From Verrucomicrobiota bacterium (GTDB lineage Bacteria; Verrucomicrobiota; Verrucomicrobiia; Limisphaerales; PALSA-1396), in NCBI GenBank assembly GCA_016200005.1, contig JACQFP010000009.1, forward strand, positions 1-38,469: a stretch of 38,469 bases of DNA, read 5' to 3'. The position numbers and the translations under genes are program-made. Under the pieces are notes generated by a model. That model was not told the DNA's origin. It ran no database searches and worked only from the letters and a program-made list of their open reading frames with translations. Shown here one piece after another: positions 23,823-32,522 of this stretch. The stretch's first letter is position 1, and each line of letters starts with the position of its first letter.

Positions 23823-25004
23823 ATGCGCTACCTTCGCAGATTATTGGAATCACCCGTGGCCGCGGCCGCGCGGAGCTTTCCCGCCATCGTGCTGACCGGC
23901 CCGCGGCGCTCTGGAAAAACCTGGCTGCTCCGGCACCGGTTTCCTCAGGCGAGCTATTATCTCTTCGAGGACCCGGACGTTGTGTCCCGGTTCCGCCACG
24001 ATCCGCAGGGGTTCCTCGACGGAGTGCGGCTGCCAGTGATTCTGGACGAAATTCAGAATGTGCCGGAGGTGTTCAACTTCGTCCGCGCGCGAATCGACCG
24101 CCAGCCGCGCCGGGTTGGCCAATGGTTTCTCACCGGCTCGCAGGAGGCGGGTCTCATGCAAAACGTCACAGAGTCGATGGCTGGTCGCGCTGCGGTTCTG
24201 CAATTGTTGCCGATGTCCGCAAGCGAGACGCCAAAAGTCAGCCTGTTGCGGGGCGGTTTTCCCGAAGTGCTCGCGCGTCCAGCCGCGGCCGGCCTTTGGT
24301 TCAGCTCCTATCTTCAAACGTATCTGGAGCGGGATGTGCGGTCGATCAGCGCGGTGCAGGAGCCGGCTACGTTCCGCCGATTCCTGGCGCTGGTTGCCAG
24401 CCGGCACGGGCAGTTATTGAACAAATCGGATCTGGCCGCGCCGTTGGGCATGAGCGTGCCGGGCATCGGCCGGTGGCTCGACATCCTCGAAGCCACGGCG
24501 CAGATTTTCCTGGTGCCTCCGTATTTCGAGAACCTGGGCAAACGCCTCATCAAGTCGCCGAAGGTTTACATCGCCGATTCCGGTCTTGCCTGCCACCTGC
24601 TGGGCATTGAGACGGAAGCGGAGTTGGAGAAGTCACCGTTCCTAGGCGCGCTGTTTGAAGGTTTCATTGCCGGTGAAATTGTGAAGGCCCAGTTAAACGC
24701 AGGCCGGCGGCGTGAACTCTATTACTTCCGGGACCAACAAGGGTTGGAAGTGGATTTCGTGGTGCCACGAAAAGGCGCGGCCGTGCGACTGATCGAGGCG
24801 AAAGCCGCGCGAACGGTGTCGCCCGGGGACGCCCGGCCGATGCAACAGCTCGCGGCGGCCTGGCGCAAACGGCCTGGCGTGCGGGGAAAAGTGGAACAGA
24901 TCCTCGTGCATCGACCCGCACGATCGGGGGTGGCTTCTCCAGCCGTGGCTCCCGGAGTGCAGGCGTTGCCGTGGCAGGAGTTCGTGGAGCGAGGTCTTGC
25001 CTGA
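23823..25004 (+). CDS. AAA ATPase with DUF4143 domain
   Basis: This 393-residue protein is of the AAA_14/DUF4143 type. Walker A is GPRRSGKT (residues 26-33), Walker B is VILDEIQ (72-78), and the arginine/sensor region is QWFLTGSQEAGLM. The C-terminal half is a DUF4143 region ending in a nuclease-like motif, GLEVDFVVPRKGAAVRLIEAK, with the E-x-D...E-x-K spacing of PD-(D/E)xK folds. These ATPases are widespread, often horizontally exchanged, and of poorly known function. The gene is not tightly linked to its neighbours; a 280-bp gap without a clear gene follows it. Confidence 0.9.
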   Translation: MRYLRRLLESPVAAAARSFPAIVLTGPRRSGKTWLLRHRFPQASYYLFEDPDVVSRFRHDPQGFLDGVRLPVILDEIQNVPEVFNFVRARIDRQPRRVGQWFLTGSQEAGLMQNVTESMAGRAAVLQLLPMSASETPKVSLLRGGFPEVLARPAAAGLWFSSYLQTYLERDVRSISAVQEPATFRRFLALVASRHGQLLNKSDLAAPLGMSVPGIGRWLDILEATAQIFLVPPYFENLGKRLIKSPKVYIADSGLACHLLGIETEAELEKSPFLGALFEGFIAGEIVKAQLNAGRRRELYYFRDQQGLEVDFVVPRKGAAVRLIEAKAARTVSPGDARPMQQLAAAWRKRPGVRGKVEQILVHRPARSGVASPAVAPGVQALPWQEFVERGLA

Positions 25005-25284
25005 ACAACGGCAGTGGACTCCGATGAATGGAAGGAACAACGCCGGCCCTGCACGACGCGCGCGGAGGCGGGGATTCCTCGCGACCAGCTGGGCGATGGG
25101 CGCGTTTGAAAATCGTCAGGCACAGAGAATTCGGGGTTGCTGCGTCGATGACATCATCGTGAGCGAGGTTGCCACGCATCGCCAGAAAGACGTGGATCCG
25201 GACTCCCGGACGCGGCGTCACTGAAAAAGCAAAACACCCGAATTGACTCGCCAAAGCGGTGCGGCTATTTATCTTACGCCAACG

Positions 25285-26034
25285 ATGGACGCGATTTTGA
25301 AGATCGAGAATTTGTGTGTCGAATTTCGGAGTCGGGAGTTCGGCGGAGGCGCAAAGGCTGCTGTAAAGGGCTTGAACCTGAGTGTGAACGCCGGGGAAGT
25401 TTTCGGATTTCTCGGCCCTAATGGTGCGGGCAAGACGACGACCATGAACGTTCTGCTCGGTTTTGTGAACGCGACCCACGGGGAAGCCTACCTGTTTGGC
25501 GTGAATGTTCGCGAGCCGATTGCGCGCCAGCGCATCGGCTATCTGCCGGAACTGACCTACTACTACAAGTTCCTTACGGCGGAGGAATTGTTGCGTTTTT
25601 ACGCCCGGATTTTCGGAATCCCCCGGCGGGAATCCGAAAAGCGCATCGATCATCTCCTGAAGTTGGTGGAGTTGGATTCGGCGCGCAAACGTCCCATTAA
25701 GCAATACTCCAAGGGGATGCAACAGCGCGTGGGTCTGGCACAGGCGCTGATCAATGATCCGGATCTTTTGCTGCTCGATGAACCGACCAGCGGTCTGGAC
25801 CCGCTGGGCCGGATGAAGGTGCGGGAAATCATTCAGCGTTTGAAAAGCGAAGGCAAGACGGTTTTCTTCTCGTCCCATGAACTTGGCGAGGTGGAGACTG
25901 TGTGCGACCGCGTGGCGATTCTGCACCAGGGCGAGCTTAAGATCGAAGGGCGGGTTGGCGACTTGGTGGATCAATACCGAAGCAATCTGGAACAGATTTT
26001 TCTTAAGATCATCGGCTACATGCCGGCGTCCTGA
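25285..26034 (+). CDS. ABC transporter ATP-binding protein
   Basis: This 249-residue ATPase has all ABC motifs: Walker A GPNGAGKT (residues 44-51), the signature YSKGMQQR, Walker B LLLLDEPTSGLD and the H-loop SSHELGEV. The class resembles CcmA/NatA-type ATPases of simple exporters, which pair with a separate membrane protein. The ATG at 25285 (MDAILKIEN) is chosen because the upstream extension is not ABC-like. The permease gene starts 2 bp after its stop, and a TPR-type gene follows it, forming a three-gene operon. Confidence 0.93.
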   Translation: MDAILKIENLCVEFRSREFGGGAKAAVKGLNLSVNAGEVFGFLGPNGAGKTTTMNVLLGFVNATHGEAYLFGVNVREPIARQRIGYLPELTYYYKFLTAEELLRFYARIFGIPRRESEKRIDHLLKLVELDSARKRPIKQYSKGMQQRVGLAQALINDPDLLLLDEPTSGLDPLGRMKVREIIQRLKSEGKTVFFSSHELGEVETVCDRVAILHQGELKIEGRVGDLVDQYRSNLEQIFLKIIGYMPAS

Positions 26035-26036
26035 TT

Positions 26037-26813
26037 ATGAATAACGTTTTCGCCCTGGCGATTGTGGTGCTGAAGGAACTTTACCGGCGCAAGGATTTTT
26101 ACGTGCTCTTTGTGTTGACCGCGTTGATTACCTTGCTCCTGGGAGCGGTGAACCTCTTCAACGACGACAAGATCGTTCGTTACCTCAAGGAAATATGTTT
26201 GCTGTTGATCTGGGTGTCGTCGCTCGTCATCGCGATTGTGACGACGGCGCGGCAAATACCTGCGGAACGGGAGAATCGCACGCTGTTCCCATTGCTGGCC
26301 AAGCCAGTAAGTCGCGCCCAGCTTTTGCTTGGCAAATTCGTCGGGTGCTGGCTGACCTGCGGGCTGGCCCTTTTGATTTTTTACATTTTTTTTGCGGTGA
26401 TGAGTGGGACACGCGAACATCAATGGCCGGTCCTAAACTATTTTCAGGCCCTTTGGCTGCATTGGTGGATGTTGGCCATCGTCATCGCCGTGACCCTGCT
26501 GGGCTCGCTCGTTTTTGCTGCGCCCTCGTCCAATGCAACCATCACCTTCATTGTGGTCATCGGAATTCTGCTGGTGGGTCGGCATTTGGGAAAGGTGGCG
26601 CTGCAACTGGCGCCGCTGAGTCAGACCATTGTTTATGCGGTTTACATGGCGATCCCGCACCTGGAGTTTTTCGATGTTCGCGACCTGGTTATTCACAACG
26701 GCGATTTGATCGCCTGGTGGGCTTGCGGAACCGCCACGCTCTACGCCCTGGCCTATTCGGCATTTTTTCTTTTTCTTGCCTGGCTTGTTTTTCGGAAAAA
26801 GGCGCTAAATTAA
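26037..26813 (+). CDS. ABC transporter permease (ABC-2-like)
   Basis: This 258-residue protein has six predicted membrane segments. An amphipathic start is followed by YVLFVLTALITLLLGAV and LLLIWVSSLVIAIVTTARQIP, then ERENRTLFPLLAKPVSRAQLLLGKFVG, the cytoplasmic loop typical of ABC-2 permeases that contacts the ATPase. It pairs with the adjacent ATPase (2 bp upstream). The substrate is unknown; such pairs often export lipids, drugs or peptides or act in gliding and envelope processes. Confidence 0.88.
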   Translation: MNNVFALAIVVLKELYRRKDFYVLFVLTALITLLLGAVNLFNDDKIVRYLKEICLLLIWVSSLVIAIVTTARQIPAERENRTLFPLLAKPVSRAQLLLGKFVGCWLTCGLALLIFYIFFAVMSGTREHQWPVLNYFQALWLHWWMLAIVIAVTLLGSLVFAAPSSNATITFIVVIGILLVGRHLGKVALQLAPLSQTIVYAVYMAIPHLEFFDVRDLVIHNGDLIAWWACGTATLYALAYSAFFLFLAWLVFRKKALN

Positions 26814-26817
26814 GTCC

Positions 26818-27726
26818 ATGGCTTCGCCCTATCTGCTGCTGACATTGTTATTCGTCGCAAGCTTCAGCCTGGCGGCGCGCCTTCAGCTTTGGTACCAGGG
26901 TTGGGAAGGCAGCCGCTCCCAGTCCTCGGGGGTCCTCAACGTCTTGATGGGCGACAGCCGCCGCCTCTTTGCCAATCACTTCTTTGTCAAGGCGGACGTT
27001 TATTTTCACAGCGGTTATTATCCTTCCATCTTCGATCAAGCCAAGCTCCACGAAAACTCTCCCATGATTCAAACGACCGCCACCGGCGCGAAACCCGATC
27101 ATGAAGCGCATGAACATAAGGATCAGGAAGCCGAACAGAAGGCCGATATTTTTGGTCCGCCCAAAGACTGGATTGACCGGTTCGGCCGACATTTCTATCC
27201 GTCCCACCACACGCATCTCGAAAAAAATGGTGACGAACGGGAGATATTGCCCTGGCTTCGTCTTTCTGCCGATCTCGATCCGCAGCGGGTCGAAACTTAT
27301 ACGGTGGCGGCCTATTGGTTGCGCAGCCGGTTGGGTCGGGTGAACGAGGCGGAGCAGTTTCTCCGTGAAGGGTTGCGCGCCAATCCCAAGAGCTATGAGA
27401 TCCTCTTCGAACTGGGGCGCGTCGCCGATGAGAACCGGAAGGACCCCAAAGCCGCGCAAAACCTTTGGGAACTGGCCCTGCGTCGATGGCACGAGCAGGA
27501 GGCAGCCAAGCGCGAGCCGAATGTTTTTCTGCACCAGGAAATTGTGGGCCATCTGGCCGAACTGGAAGAGCGGAAGGGAAATTGGGATGTCGCCCTTGGT
27601 TATCTGGAGCAGCTCAAAAAATACTCGCCCTTCCCCGAAGTCGTTCAGAAGGAAATCGACCAGGTCCAACAGAAACAAGCAAAGCCATCGGCGTCCGAGC
27701 CACCAGGAACTCGCGGCGCCAAGTAG
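26818..27726 (+). CDS. Membrane-anchored TPR-like protein of the ABC operon
   Basis: This 302-residue protein starts with a hydrophobic segment (YLLLTLLFVASFSLAARL) serving as a signal or anchor. A His-rich polar stretch (DHEAHEHKDQEAEQK) follows. From about residue 145 onwards come helical repeats of TPR type (LDPQRVETYTVAAYWL, NEAEQFLREGLRANPKSYEILFELGRV, GNWDVALGYLEQLKK). It starts 4 bp after the permease stop, so it is probably part of the exporter complex or its regulator. The histidines could bind metal, which is speculation. Confidence 0.8.
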   Translation: MASPYLLLTLLFVASFSLAARLQLWYQGWEGSRSQSSGVLNVLMGDSRRLFANHFFVKADVYFHSGYYPSIFDQAKLHENSPMIQTTATGAKPDHEAHEHKDQEAEQKADIFGPPKDWIDRFGRHFYPSHHTHLEKNGDEREILPWLRLSADLDPQRVETYTVAAYWLRSRLGRVNEAEQFLREGLRANPKSYEILFELGRVADENRKDPKAAQNLWELALRRWHEQEAAKREPNVFLHQEIVGHLAELEERKGNWDVALGYLEQLKKYSPFPEVVQKEIDQVQQKQAKPSASEPPGTRGAK

Positions 27727-27992
27727 GACATCGGGCTTCGCGGTGGCGATGGACTTCCGCCTGGATCGGGCAAGGTAACAAGGCTGATCCAGCAATCCAG
27801 GTTCCCGCCGGCAACGCACAGCGCGTCTGGTTTGCGGAGATGGGCAATTCTTTTTGGGCGTCGTCAGCTCCGGCCGGATACTGTCGGATCGCATTTTCTG
27901 CCGGGTGGGCCGTCGTTTGCGCGGTGATCGGGAAAGATGGTAGCACCAGGTTTGGGCTTTGTTTTCTGAAGGAATTTTGTTTAATAGCCCGC

Positions 27993-28655
27993 ATGAACAT
28001 CCGGCACGCCCACATCAAACGCGTCACCAATGAAACGCGGATCGCTGTCAAATTGAAACTCGATGGTTCGGGCAATGCCTCCGTTAGTACGGGCATTCTG
28101 TTCCTTGATCACATGCTGTCGTTGTTGGCGAAGCACGCCGTGATTGATTTACACCTTCGTTGCACTGGTGATTTGAGGGTCGATGCCCATCACACGGTAG
28201 AAGATTGCGGCATCATCCTGGGCCAGGCATTCCAACAAGCATTGGGAGACAAGAAAGGCATCCGACGATACGGCACGGGTTTTGATCCGCGGAATCCATT
28301 CACCGCCGAAGCCTACGTGCCGATGGATGAATGCCTGGCGCGCTGCGTCATTGACTTCAGCGGACGCCCGCATCTGGTCTGGCGCGGTTTGAACCACCTG
28401 GCGCAGAAAAAAATCAGCCGCGCGGAAAAACAACAGGACATGTCCAGCGCATTTCGATTTGGTCTGGCGCGGGAATTCTTCCAGGGATTTGCCAATGAAG
28501 CCCGATGCAATCTGCACTTGGAATTGCTTTATGGCGACGAACCGCACCACATTGTGGAAGCCTTGTTCAAGGCCTTTGCGAAGGCCGTTGATATGGCCTG
28601 CCAGCGGGACCCGCGCCTCGCGGGCATACTTCCCAGCACCAAAGGAAAATTGTGA
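27993..28655 (+). CDS. hisB: Imidazoleglycerol-phosphate dehydratase
   Basis: This 220-residue enzyme dehydrates imidazoleglycerol phosphate in histidine synthesis. Metal-binding motifs are complete: FLDHML, DAHHTVEDCGI and the second repeat EPHHIVEALFKAFAKA, plus VPMDECLARCVIDFSGRP and the terminal LPSTKGKL. The start MNIRHAHIKRVTNETRIAV is the usual one. The protein is about 25 residues longer than typical HisB (about 195). Extra sequence lies between RRYG and AYVPMDE (TGFDPRNPFTAE) and in the HLAQKKISRAEKQQDMSS region before REFFQGF. Both are surface-loop positions in known structures. No other his gene is in the window. Confidence 0.95.
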   Translation: MNIRHAHIKRVTNETRIAVKLKLDGSGNASVSTGILFLDHMLSLLAKHAVIDLHLRCTGDLRVDAHHTVEDCGIILGQAFQQALGDKKGIRRYGTGFDPRNPFTAEAYVPMDECLARCVIDFSGRPHLVWRGLNHLAQKKISRAEKQQDMSSAFRFGLAREFFQGFANEARCNLHLELLYGDEPHHIVEALFKAFAKAVDMACQRDPRLAGILPSTKGKL

Positions 28656-28694
28656 TTGGAGTTGAATAGCCGGTTATTTCACGCCGTCGAAATC

Positions 28695-29291
28695 ATGGCG
28701 ACCAAGCAAGATTATCCCTCCGCCGCCGATGAAACGCTGGTGCAACTGTCGCAGAACGGTGACCTGGCGGCGTTCGAGGAATTGGTGGCCCGGCATCGCG
28801 ACAAGATTTATGCCCGTGCGTTCAGCATGGTGCGAAACGAGGACGAGGCGTTGGATCTTTCTCAAGAAGCCTGGGTGAAAAGCTGGCAACGGCTCAAACA
28901 ATTTCAGGGACAATCCAGCTTCGGCACCTGGATGACGCGGATCGTGATCAATCTTTGTCTGGATCAGTTGCGCAAACGGAAACGCCAGCGCACTGAATCA
29001 ATCGAAGCGATGGATGAAGAATTCGGCGGCGTGGAACGTCAAATGCCTGTGGTGACGGTGAACCCCACGGCCGGGTTGGAACGAACTGAATTGCGGCAGA
29101 AAATCGACCAGGCGCTTGGACAGTTGTCTTACGAACATCGCACCGTTCTGATCCTGCATGAATTTGAAGACATGGAATACAAACTGATCGCCAAGAAAAT
29201 GAATTGCTCCATCGGCACCGTGATGTCCCGGCTTTTCTATGCCCGACGAAAAATGGCGGTGCTGCTGGCCGGGTTGAAGAAAGACAACTAA
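28695..29291 (+). CDS. ECF RNA polymerase sigma factor
   Basis: This 198-residue sigma-70 family factor has a sigma-2 domain (AFEELVARHRDKIYARAFSMVRNEDEALDLSQEAWVKSW, then the FGTWMTRIVINLCLDQLRKRKRQ end) and a sigma-4 domain (ALGQLSYEHRTVLILHEFEDMEYKLIAKKMNCSIGTVMSRLFYARRKM). It is close to RpoE-like ECF factors. The ATG at 28695 (MATKQDYPSAADE) is chosen; a TTG start further upstream would abut hisB. The anti-sigma-like gene follows after 5 bp, and a secreted-protein gene after that. Confidence 0.93.
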   Translation: MATKQDYPSAADETLVQLSQNGDLAAFEELVARHRDKIYARAFSMVRNEDEALDLSQEAWVKSWQRLKQFQGQSSFGTWMTRIVINLCLDQLRKRKRQRTESIEAMDEEFGGVERQMPVVTVNPTAGLERTELRQKIDQALGQLSYEHRTVLILHEFEDMEYKLIAKKMNCSIGTVMSRLFYARRKMAVLLAGLKKDN

Positions 29292-29296
29292 AGACG

Positions 29297-29821
29297 ATGA
29301 AACATGATTCCCAACTCAAGTTGCAAGCTTACTGCGACGGCGAATTGACCGCCCGTGCGGTCCGCCAGGTGGAGACCTGGCTCGCGGAAGACAACGAGGC
29401 CCGTTTGTTGCTGGCCGAGTTGCAAAATACCAAGGCCGCTCTCGCCAGCGGCGAACCGGACCGCAAACTCCCTGAAGCCCGTGAATTCTACTGGAACAAG
29501 ATCGAACGCGAAATCCAGCGCCACTCTCAGACGCGCCCGCAAACGGGCATTCCAGTAATCTTTACCTCGTGGCGCAAGTTTCTGATTCTGGCGACCGCCG
29601 TGGCCGCGTTGGTGGGGCTGGCGCTCCTGTTTTCAAGCTCATCACGACATTCCACCATCGTGCAGGCCATCGCGCGCCATTTTCATGAGTTTGAATCACC
29701 GTCCGAAGACGCGCATGGTTTTACCTTTCGAGACCAGACGACGGGCACTACCGTCGTGTGGATATCCTATGTGGACGATGAGGGGTTTACAGACACGGGT
29801 CTCATTGATAGTATTCAATAG
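29297..29821 (+). CDS. Putative transmembrane anti-sigma factor
   Basis: This 174-residue protein has an N-terminal segment (LQAYCDGELTARAVRQVETWL) like the putative-zinc-finger anti-sigma N terminus but with only one Cys and no HxxxCxxC motif. A membrane segment follows (FLILATAVAALVGLALLF, about residues 94-111) and a short periplasmic tail. It starts 5 bp after the sigma stop, the usual arrangement of sigma and anti-sigma pairs. The secreted-protein gene follows immediately (stop at 29821, next ATG at 29824). Confidence 0.82.
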   Translation: MKHDSQLKLQAYCDGELTARAVRQVETWLAEDNEARLLLAELQNTKAALASGEPDRKLPEAREFYWNKIEREIQRHSQTRPQTGIPVIFTSWRKFLILATAVAALVGLALLFSSSSRHSTIVQAIARHFHEFESPSEDAHGFTFRDQTTGTTVVWISYVDDEGFTDTGLIDSIQ

Positions 29822-29823
29822 TG

Positions 29824-30288
29824 ATGAATGCCAATAGACTGTTTACCCGTGTCGCAAGCGTCATCGTTTTTTCGCTGTCGCTTTTCGCAAATTCGTCCGA
29901 GGTGTTGGCGGCGGATTTGAAAGTGGAGGCCCGGCTGGTCTGGGGAACGAACGAGGATAAATCTCCCAATCCCGACCACAAACCGGTGGATGCGACCCTG
30001 GCCAAAAAGCTCCGCAAAGTTTTCAAGTGGCATAATTATTTTGAAGTCAATCGAAAGACCGCCACGATTCCGCAAAACCAGACGGCCAACATCAACATGA
30101 GCTCCAAATGTGTCCTCGAGGTGAAAAACCTGGGGAACGCCCGCGTCGAGGTGAAGCTGATTGGGAAAGGCAAATTGGTCAGCAAGAACGCCCAGACGCT
30201 CACGCCCGGTGAAGACCTCATCGTCGCCGGCGATGATAAGAACGATACCGCCTGGTTTGTGGTGATCCGCTCAGTTGATTCGCAATAG
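29824..30288 (+). CDS. Secreted protein of the sigma/anti-sigma operon, unknown function
   Basis: This 154-residue protein has a signal peptide (FTRVASVIVFSLSLFANSSEVLA) and a mature beta-rich region with KVEARLVWGTNED, CVLEVKNLGNARVEVKLIGKGKLV and TAWFVVIRSV. I do not recognise a named family. It starts 2 bp after the anti-sigma stop, so it is co-transcribed with the sigma pair and may be a regulated envelope protein or an input to the anti-sigma factor. A GTG start at 29821 overlapping the stop is an alternative. Confidence 0.8.
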   Translation: MNANRLFTRVASVIVFSLSLFANSSEVLAADLKVEARLVWGTNEDKSPNPDHKPVDATLAKKLRKVFKWHNYFEVNRKTATIPQNQTANINMSSKCVLEVKNLGNARVEVKLIGKGKLVSKNAQTLTPGEDLIVAGDDKNDTAWFVVIRSVDSQ

Positions 30289-30353
30289 ACCGCGCTCAAC
30301 ATTGCGACCAAGTGCCCCGCCTTAATTCCCGGGGCGTCGGCGTCTGGAATGCG

Positions 30354-30536
30354 CCGGAAATCCGAAGCCCGAAATCCGAGTTCCGAAACAAATCCCAAGC
30401 CCGAATCTCAAAACCTCCCCCAGCCGGCCGTTGGCTCTGGCACTATTTCTCCGTCGAAACGCACAAGTCTATTGCGGCCTTCGGGCTTCGGGCCTGTTTC
30501 TGGTTTCGGGAAGTCGGAATTCTGATTTCGGAATCA
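30354..30536. repeat. Degenerate heptamer-rich inverted repeats between convergent genes
   Basis: Left part (30354-30415) has CCGAAATC/CCGAAGCC-type units; right part (30478-30536) has TTCGGGC/TTTCGG-type units, roughly complementary to the left. The region lies between the ends of the secreted-protein gene and the RNase gene, where the hairpin it can form could serve as a bidirectional terminator. No gene is seen. Confidence 0.55.
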
Positions 30537-32519
30537 ATTGGCCCCGGCCAGTTCCTCGTTGTTCGTGACGTTCAGGATTTTGAACTGTTCGGCGTGCAAC
30601 GCAGGATCGGCGCGGAACGACAGCTTTCCGAAATAGCGCTTCTCAAGCTCAATCAAAAGTTTTTCATCCTCGGTGCGCAGCCGCGCCAGCACCGTGGGAT
30701 GAACCACGATGCGAAGTTGAAAGTCGGATTCATCGCGCGAGCGCTGCTTGAGAATCTCACTGAGCTTGCGCTGGATCTCCACGCTCATGGTCAACGCGCT
30801 CTTTACCTTGCCGCGGCCTTTGCAGTAGGGGCAATCGTCATAAACGGCGGCGTGCACGCTTTCCGAATGGCGTTGGCGGGTCATTTCCATCAGCCCGAGT
30901 TGCGAGATGGGCAGGATATGGGTTTTGGCCTTGTCCCGCCGCAAGCCTTCCTTCATTCGTTGGTAAACATTTTGCTGGTCGCGACGCGATTTCATGTCGA
31001 TGAAATCGAGCACGATCAACCCCCCCATGTTGCGCAGACGGAGTTGACGGCAGATTTCATCTGCCGCTTCGACGTTGACCTTGAGGATGGTGGATTCCTG
31101 GTCCTTGCCGCCTTTGTGGCGGCCCGTGTTAACATCGATGGCGACTAGCGCTTCGGTTTCATCCACGACGATGTAGCCGCCGCTTTTCAAGTGCACCTGT
31201 CGCGAAAACGCATTCTCCAACTGGCGGCTGATGTTGAAGCGATCGAAGATGGGCTGGGACTCGGTGTAAAGTTTGACCTTGTCCGCCGAACGACGGGAGA
31301 TTTTGGAAATCATTTCGCGCATCCGGTCGTAAGACTTCGGACTGTCCACCACGATGCGCTCGACGTCCTCGGTCAAAAAGTCGCGCACCGTGCGCTCGAT
31401 CAAGTCCGGCTCCTGGAAGACACACGTGGCGGAGGGCTGGGTCTTGATGCGCTCCTGAATTTGTTTCCATTCTTCGAGCAGCAGCGCGATGTCGCGGACA
31501 AAGTAACGGGCCTGCTGGCCTTCGCCGGCGGTGCGCATGATGACCCCCATGCCTTCGGGAATCGTCAACTCGCGCAGAATCTTCTTCAGCCGCTGGCGTT
31601 CCTGTTGGTTTTCAATCTTGCGCGAGATGCCGCTTTGATCGGAGTTCGGCAGGAGAACCAGATAACGCCCCGGCAACACGACGTTGGTGGTGACGCGCGG
31701 CCCTTTGGTGCCGATCGGCCCTTTGGTGACTTGCACGATGATGTCGCTGCCCGGTGGATAGAGGCGTGGGATGTCCCGAGGGGTGATGCGCGGTTTGTCG
31801 TGCCTTTTGGTGCCGCGATCAACGATCTCCACGCCGCTGTCGAAGCTGCTGGGCACAATGTCCCAGTAGTGCAGAAAGGCATTCTTTTCAAAGCCGATAT
31901 CCACAAACGCGGCCTTCAACCCATCTTCCAGGTTGCGCACCTTGCCTTTGAAAACGCTACCGACCAGACGCTCTTCGGTGGTGCGTTCGATGGTGAATTC
32001 TTCAAGTTTGCCTTCTTCAGAAATCGCGACGCGGGTTTCCAGCGCCTCGGCGTTGATGATGACCTCTTTGTGGATTTTCTTCACCGGCTTTATCAACCGC
32101 TGGACTTTCTTGATGACGGTTGTCGCAGCGGCGCGCAGCGTTTCCACGATGCCTTGGGGTGGCCGGGTTTGCACGACCACCGGTTCAAACGGCGCTTCCT
32201 CCTGAACCTGCGCTGGAGTTTCCAGGTTCGGTTCGCGAAAACGCCGGCGCGGTCCTGATGAATCAGCGTCGCCGGCGACCGCTTCCTTGGGAAGTCCTTC
32301 TGGCGGCAAGCCGGCGGCGATGTTCTCCGCCCGCTCAATCTCGTGCGAATGGCGGGAACGATCATAGACTTGCGCATCCGAAACGGGCTTCTCGCCCAGG
32401 ACTTCGGCGCGGGCGTCACTGGCCGCGCGGTCTTGTCGTTGTCCGGCCGGGTTCAAGCCGCCGCTGGGGCGGAAGCGCATGCCGCCGCGACGGCGACGGG
32501 AAAAATGTTTATCACTCAT
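30534..32519 (-). CDS. rng: Ribonuclease E/G family protein
   Basis: This 661-residue endoribonuclease has the RNase E/G core: an S1 domain (VGSVFKGKVRNLEDGLKAAFVDIG, from about residue 186), the catalytic Asp pair D462 (VAIDVNTG) and D505 (LIVLDFIDM), and a zinc-link CPYCKGRG (563-570) that lets the protein dimerise. Its role is in rRNA and mRNA processing. About 150 residues of basic and acidic low-complexity sequence (SRRRRGGMRFRP, FEPVVVQTRPPQ) precede the S1 domain, unlike E. coli RNase G; the long C-terminal scaffold of RNase E is absent. The start is 3 bp after the rodA stop. RNase G is also next to mre genes in Proteobacteria. Confidence 0.93.
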   Translation of the reverse strand: MSDKHFSRRRRGGMRFRPSGGLNPAGQRQDRAASDARAEVLGEKPVSDAQVYDRSRHSHEIERAENIAAGLPPEGLPKEAVAGDADSSGPRRRFREPNLETPAQVQEEAPFEPVVVQTRPPQGIVETLRAAATTVIKKVQRLIKPVKKIHKEVIINAEALETRVAISEEGKLEEFTIERTTEERLVGSVFKGKVRNLEDGLKAAFVDIGFEKNAFLHYWDIVPSSFDSGVEIVDRGTKRHDKPRITPRDIPRLYPPGSDIIVQVTKGPIGTKGPRVTTNVVLPGRYLVLLPNSDQSGISRKIENQQERQRLKKILRELTIPEGMGVIMRTAGEGQQARYFVRDIALLLEEWKQIQERIKTQPSATCVFQEPDLIERTVRDFLTEDVERIVVDSPKSYDRMREMISKISRRSADKVKLYTESQPIFDRFNISRQLENAFSRQVHLKSGGYIVVDETEALVAIDVNTGRHKGGKDQESTILKVNVEAADEICRQLRLRNMGGLIVLDFIDMKSRRDQQNVYQRMKEGLRRDKAKTHILPISQLGLMEMTRQRHSESVHAAVYDDCPYCKGRGKVKSALTMSVEIQRKLSEILKQRSRDESDFQLRIVVHPTVLARLRTEDEKLLIELEKRYFGKLSFRADPALHAEQFKILNVTNNEELAGAN

Positions 32520-32522
32520 AGA

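Noticed and set aside
24664-25974. A 436-codon open frame on the minus strand
   Set aside because: It runs antisense across the AAA ATPase end, a gap and the ABC ATPase, both of which have full motif sets.
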